DNA of 14,434 nucleotides from 73-13 sp035556075 (GTDB taxonomy: Bacteria > Actinomycetota > Actinomycetes > Actinomycetales > Microbacteriaceae). The position numbers were made by a program, and so were the translations under genes. The DNA lies in assembly GCA_035556075.1 (NCBI GenBank), contig DATMFQ010000042.1, positions 1 to 14,434 on the forward strand, read 5' to 3'. Under the pieces are notes generated by a model that made no database searches, was not told the DNA's origin, and saw nothing but the letters and a program-made list of their open reading frames with translations. Of this stretch, positions 13,274-14,434 are shown piece after piece; position 1 is the stretch's first letter, and each line of letters starts with the position of its first letter.

Positions 13274-14197
13274 ATGACTGCCACACCGCTCCTCGTCACC
13301 GTTCCCGACGCGCGCCTGCGCGAGCTCATCGGCCCCGCGCCCGACGGCGCCGAGATCGTCGTGTGGGACATGACCACACCCGCGCCGGCGGACGAAATCG
13401 GCATCGTCGTGCTCCACTATTTCGGCGCGCCCGAGGGTGTGCTCGAGCGGCTGCGGGGCGTGCGGGTCGGGCTCGTACAGGGCCAGGCGATCGGCTTCGA
13501 GGCGGTCGCTGCCCAGCTCCCACCTGGCCACATCTTTGCGAATGCGGCGACCGTCCACGAGGCGGGTGCGGCCGAGCACGCGGTCACCCTCGCACTGGCG
13601 AGCCGCCGGTGCCTGCCCGAGTTCCTGCGCGGCCCTGCAGGGCAGTGGCCGGCCTTTGCCGCCGGCCCCGGACTCATTGGCGCGCGTGTGCTGCTCCTCG
13701 GCTACGGCGGCATCAACCAGCTCGTCGAGGAGCGGCTGCACGGCTTCGACGCCGAGATCGTCCGCGTCGCGAGCACGGCGCGCGAGGCAGCACGCGGCCA
13801 CGTCCACGGCGTCGCCGAGCTGCCGGAGCTGCTGCCGGGGATCGACGTCGTCATCGCCGCACTCCCGCACACGCCCGCGACCGAGCGGCTCATCGACGCC
13901 GCATTCCTCGCCGCCCTCCCCGATGGCGCGGTCGTCGTCAACGTCGCGCGCGGCCGCATCGCCGACACCGACGCGATCGTCGCCGAGGCGGGGCGGCTGC
14001 GCTTCGCGCTCGACGTCACCGACCCGGAGCCGCTGCCGAGCGGCCACCCACTGCTCAGCCACCCCGCCGTCATCGTGACGCCGCACATCGCCAGCCGCAC
14101 GACCGGACTGTCACAGCTGCAGGCGGCGCTCGTGCGGCGCCAGATCGAGCTCATGCTCGCCGGCGAGCCGCCGATCAACGTGGTGTATCGGAGCTAA
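13274..14197 (+). CDS. D-isomer-specific 2-hydroxyacid dehydrogenase
   Basis: A 307-residue NAD(P)-dependent oxidoreductase of the D-2-hydroxyacid dehydrogenase family, which interconverts 2-keto acids and D-2-hydroxy acids in the cytosol. The nucleotide site is GYGGIN at 143-148 after VLLLG. The catalytic triad is Arg226 in VNVARGR, Glu252 in DPEPLPSGHPLL and His271 in TPHIAS. Two oddities appear: Asn148 replaces the third glycine of GxGxxG, and the second Rossmann strand (EIVRVASTAR at 161-170) lacks the acidic residue typical of NAD users, which hints at NADP(H). The ATG has GGAGG at 13265-13269 only four bases away, and follows an AT-rich inverted repeat. A four-codon reading frame overlaps its start. 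A hairpin follows its stop. The protein is slightly short for the family and its substrate is unknown. Confidence 0.9.
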   Translation: MTATPLLVTVPDARLRELIGPAPDGAEIVVWDMTTPAPADEIGIVVLHYFGAPEGVLERLRGVRVGLVQGQAIGFEAVAAQLPPGHIFANAATVHEAGAAEHAVTLALASRRCLPEFLRGPAGQWPAFAAGPGLIGARVLLLGYGGINQLVEERLHGFDAEIVRVASTAREAARGHVHGVAELPELLPGIDVVIAALPHTPATERLIDAAFLAALPDGAVVVNVARGRIADTDAIVAEAGRLRFALDVTDPEPLPSGHPLLSHPAVIVTPHIASRTTGLSQLQAALVRRQIELMLAGEPPINVVYRS

Positions 14198-14202
14198 ATA
14201 AC

Positions 14203-14235
14203 GATGCCGGCCGGGCGTGAGCGCCGGCCGACATC
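14203..14235 (-). terminator. Hairpin terminator for the leftward membrane protein gene
   Basis: Arms at 14203-14214 (GATGCCGGCCGG) and 14224-14235 (CCGGCCGACATC) pair over 12 positions with one C-A mismatch around a 9-base loop. Read on the - strand, the hairpin is followed by CGTTATTTAG, a T-rich tail, so it fits intrinsic termination of the gene ending at 14251. On the + strand there is no T-run, so termination of the dehydrogenase here would be less efficient. Confidence 0.6.
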
Positions 14236-14250
14236 GGGTCAGGGTTACGA

Positions 14251-14434
14251 CTACCCGCAGGTGAGCTCGACCCCGTTGACCATGTGGGTGCCCGGGCCGA
14301 GGTTCGCGCATTCGGCGAGGAGGCCCGCCGTGGCGGCACCGAGCGTCGCGGCGAGCACGATCGTCACGATGATCGACACCACGAGCGCGAGCGCCGAGAT
14401 GATGATGGCAATGACCCCGGGCACGTTCGACGCG
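14251..14434 (-). CDS. Small membrane protein, C-terminal part (partial), possibly DUF4190-like
   Basis: The - strand frame is open from the window edge and stops with TAG at 14251-14253, giving the last 60 residues. It holds one strong transmembrane segment (NVPGVIAIIISALALVVSII and on through an Ala-rich stretch), then a short polar tail ECANLGPGTHMVNGVELTCG with two cysteines 17 residues apart that could pair outside the cell. The hydrophobic segment with a preceding Pro-Gly resembles small actinobacterial membrane proteins of the DUF4190 type, but this is recollection of a general pattern and is not secure. No function can be given. A hairpin with a T-rich tail follows the stop, supporting this as a real gene end. 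The start lies outside the window. Confidence 0.6.
   Translation of the reverse strand, partial: ASNVPGVIAIIISALALVVSIIVTIVLAATLGAATAGLLAECANLGPGTHMVNGVELTCG

Noticed and set aside
1..14434. Defence system, mobile element, prophage or CRISPR array
   Set aside because: No nucleases, transposases, integrases, repeats or target-site duplications seen; all genes fit chromosomal metabolism, transport and wall functions.

Overview
The window is very GC-rich DNA in which essentially every base is coding. Gene families, protein sequence character and start-codon signals all point to a high-GC actinobacterium, probably in the Micrococcales (Microbacteriaceae-like). Supporting signs are an actinobacterial-type LldD, a Pgm of the usual high-GC type, and six genes whose best -10 element lies six or eight bases before the start codon, the layout expected of leaderless mRNAs. 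I see no tRNA, rRNA, insertion sequence, prophage or CRISPR array, and no transcription factor gene. The longest non-coding stretch is 127 bp, so no gap of 300 bp exists.

Left part (1-1789, + strand): the last 46 codons of a probable diacylglycerol-kinase-like lipid kinase, then a complete phosphoglucomutase (pgm). Next (1808-6914, - strand) is a tightly packed five-gene run, read right to left: an alpha/beta hydrolase (monoacylglycerol lipase type), a lipoate/biotin ligase-family protein with its accessory domain at the N-terminus, a FecCD-type permease, a HmuV-like ATPase, and a membrane-anchored VanY/M15B D,D-carboxypeptidase. The ligase, permease and ATPase are joined by 4-bp ATGA overlaps, yet there is no substrate-binding protein gene. 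Divergent from this run is lldD (6977-8206, +), an FMN-dependent L-lactate dehydrogenase.

Centre and right: two divergent MFS exporters share a 65-bp promoter region (8257-9510, -; 9576-10922, +). The second resembles Mef-type macrolide efflux proteins. Then come two flavoenzymes on the - strand: an acyl-CoA-dehydrogenase-fold protein without the usual C-terminal catalytic glutamate (10926-12059) and a luciferase-like monooxygenase (12124-13146). Divergent from them is a D-2-hydroxyacid dehydrogenase (13274-14197, +). The window ends in a hairpin terminator and the tail of a small membrane protein (14251 onward, -).

Most of this is ordinary housekeeping, transport and accessory metabolism. 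I found no convincing new defence or mobile system. The points most worth a second look are the leaderless promoter pattern, the reversed-domain lipoyl ligase coupled to an ABC importer lacking its binding protein, and the glutamate-less ACAD paired with a luciferase-like monooxygenase.
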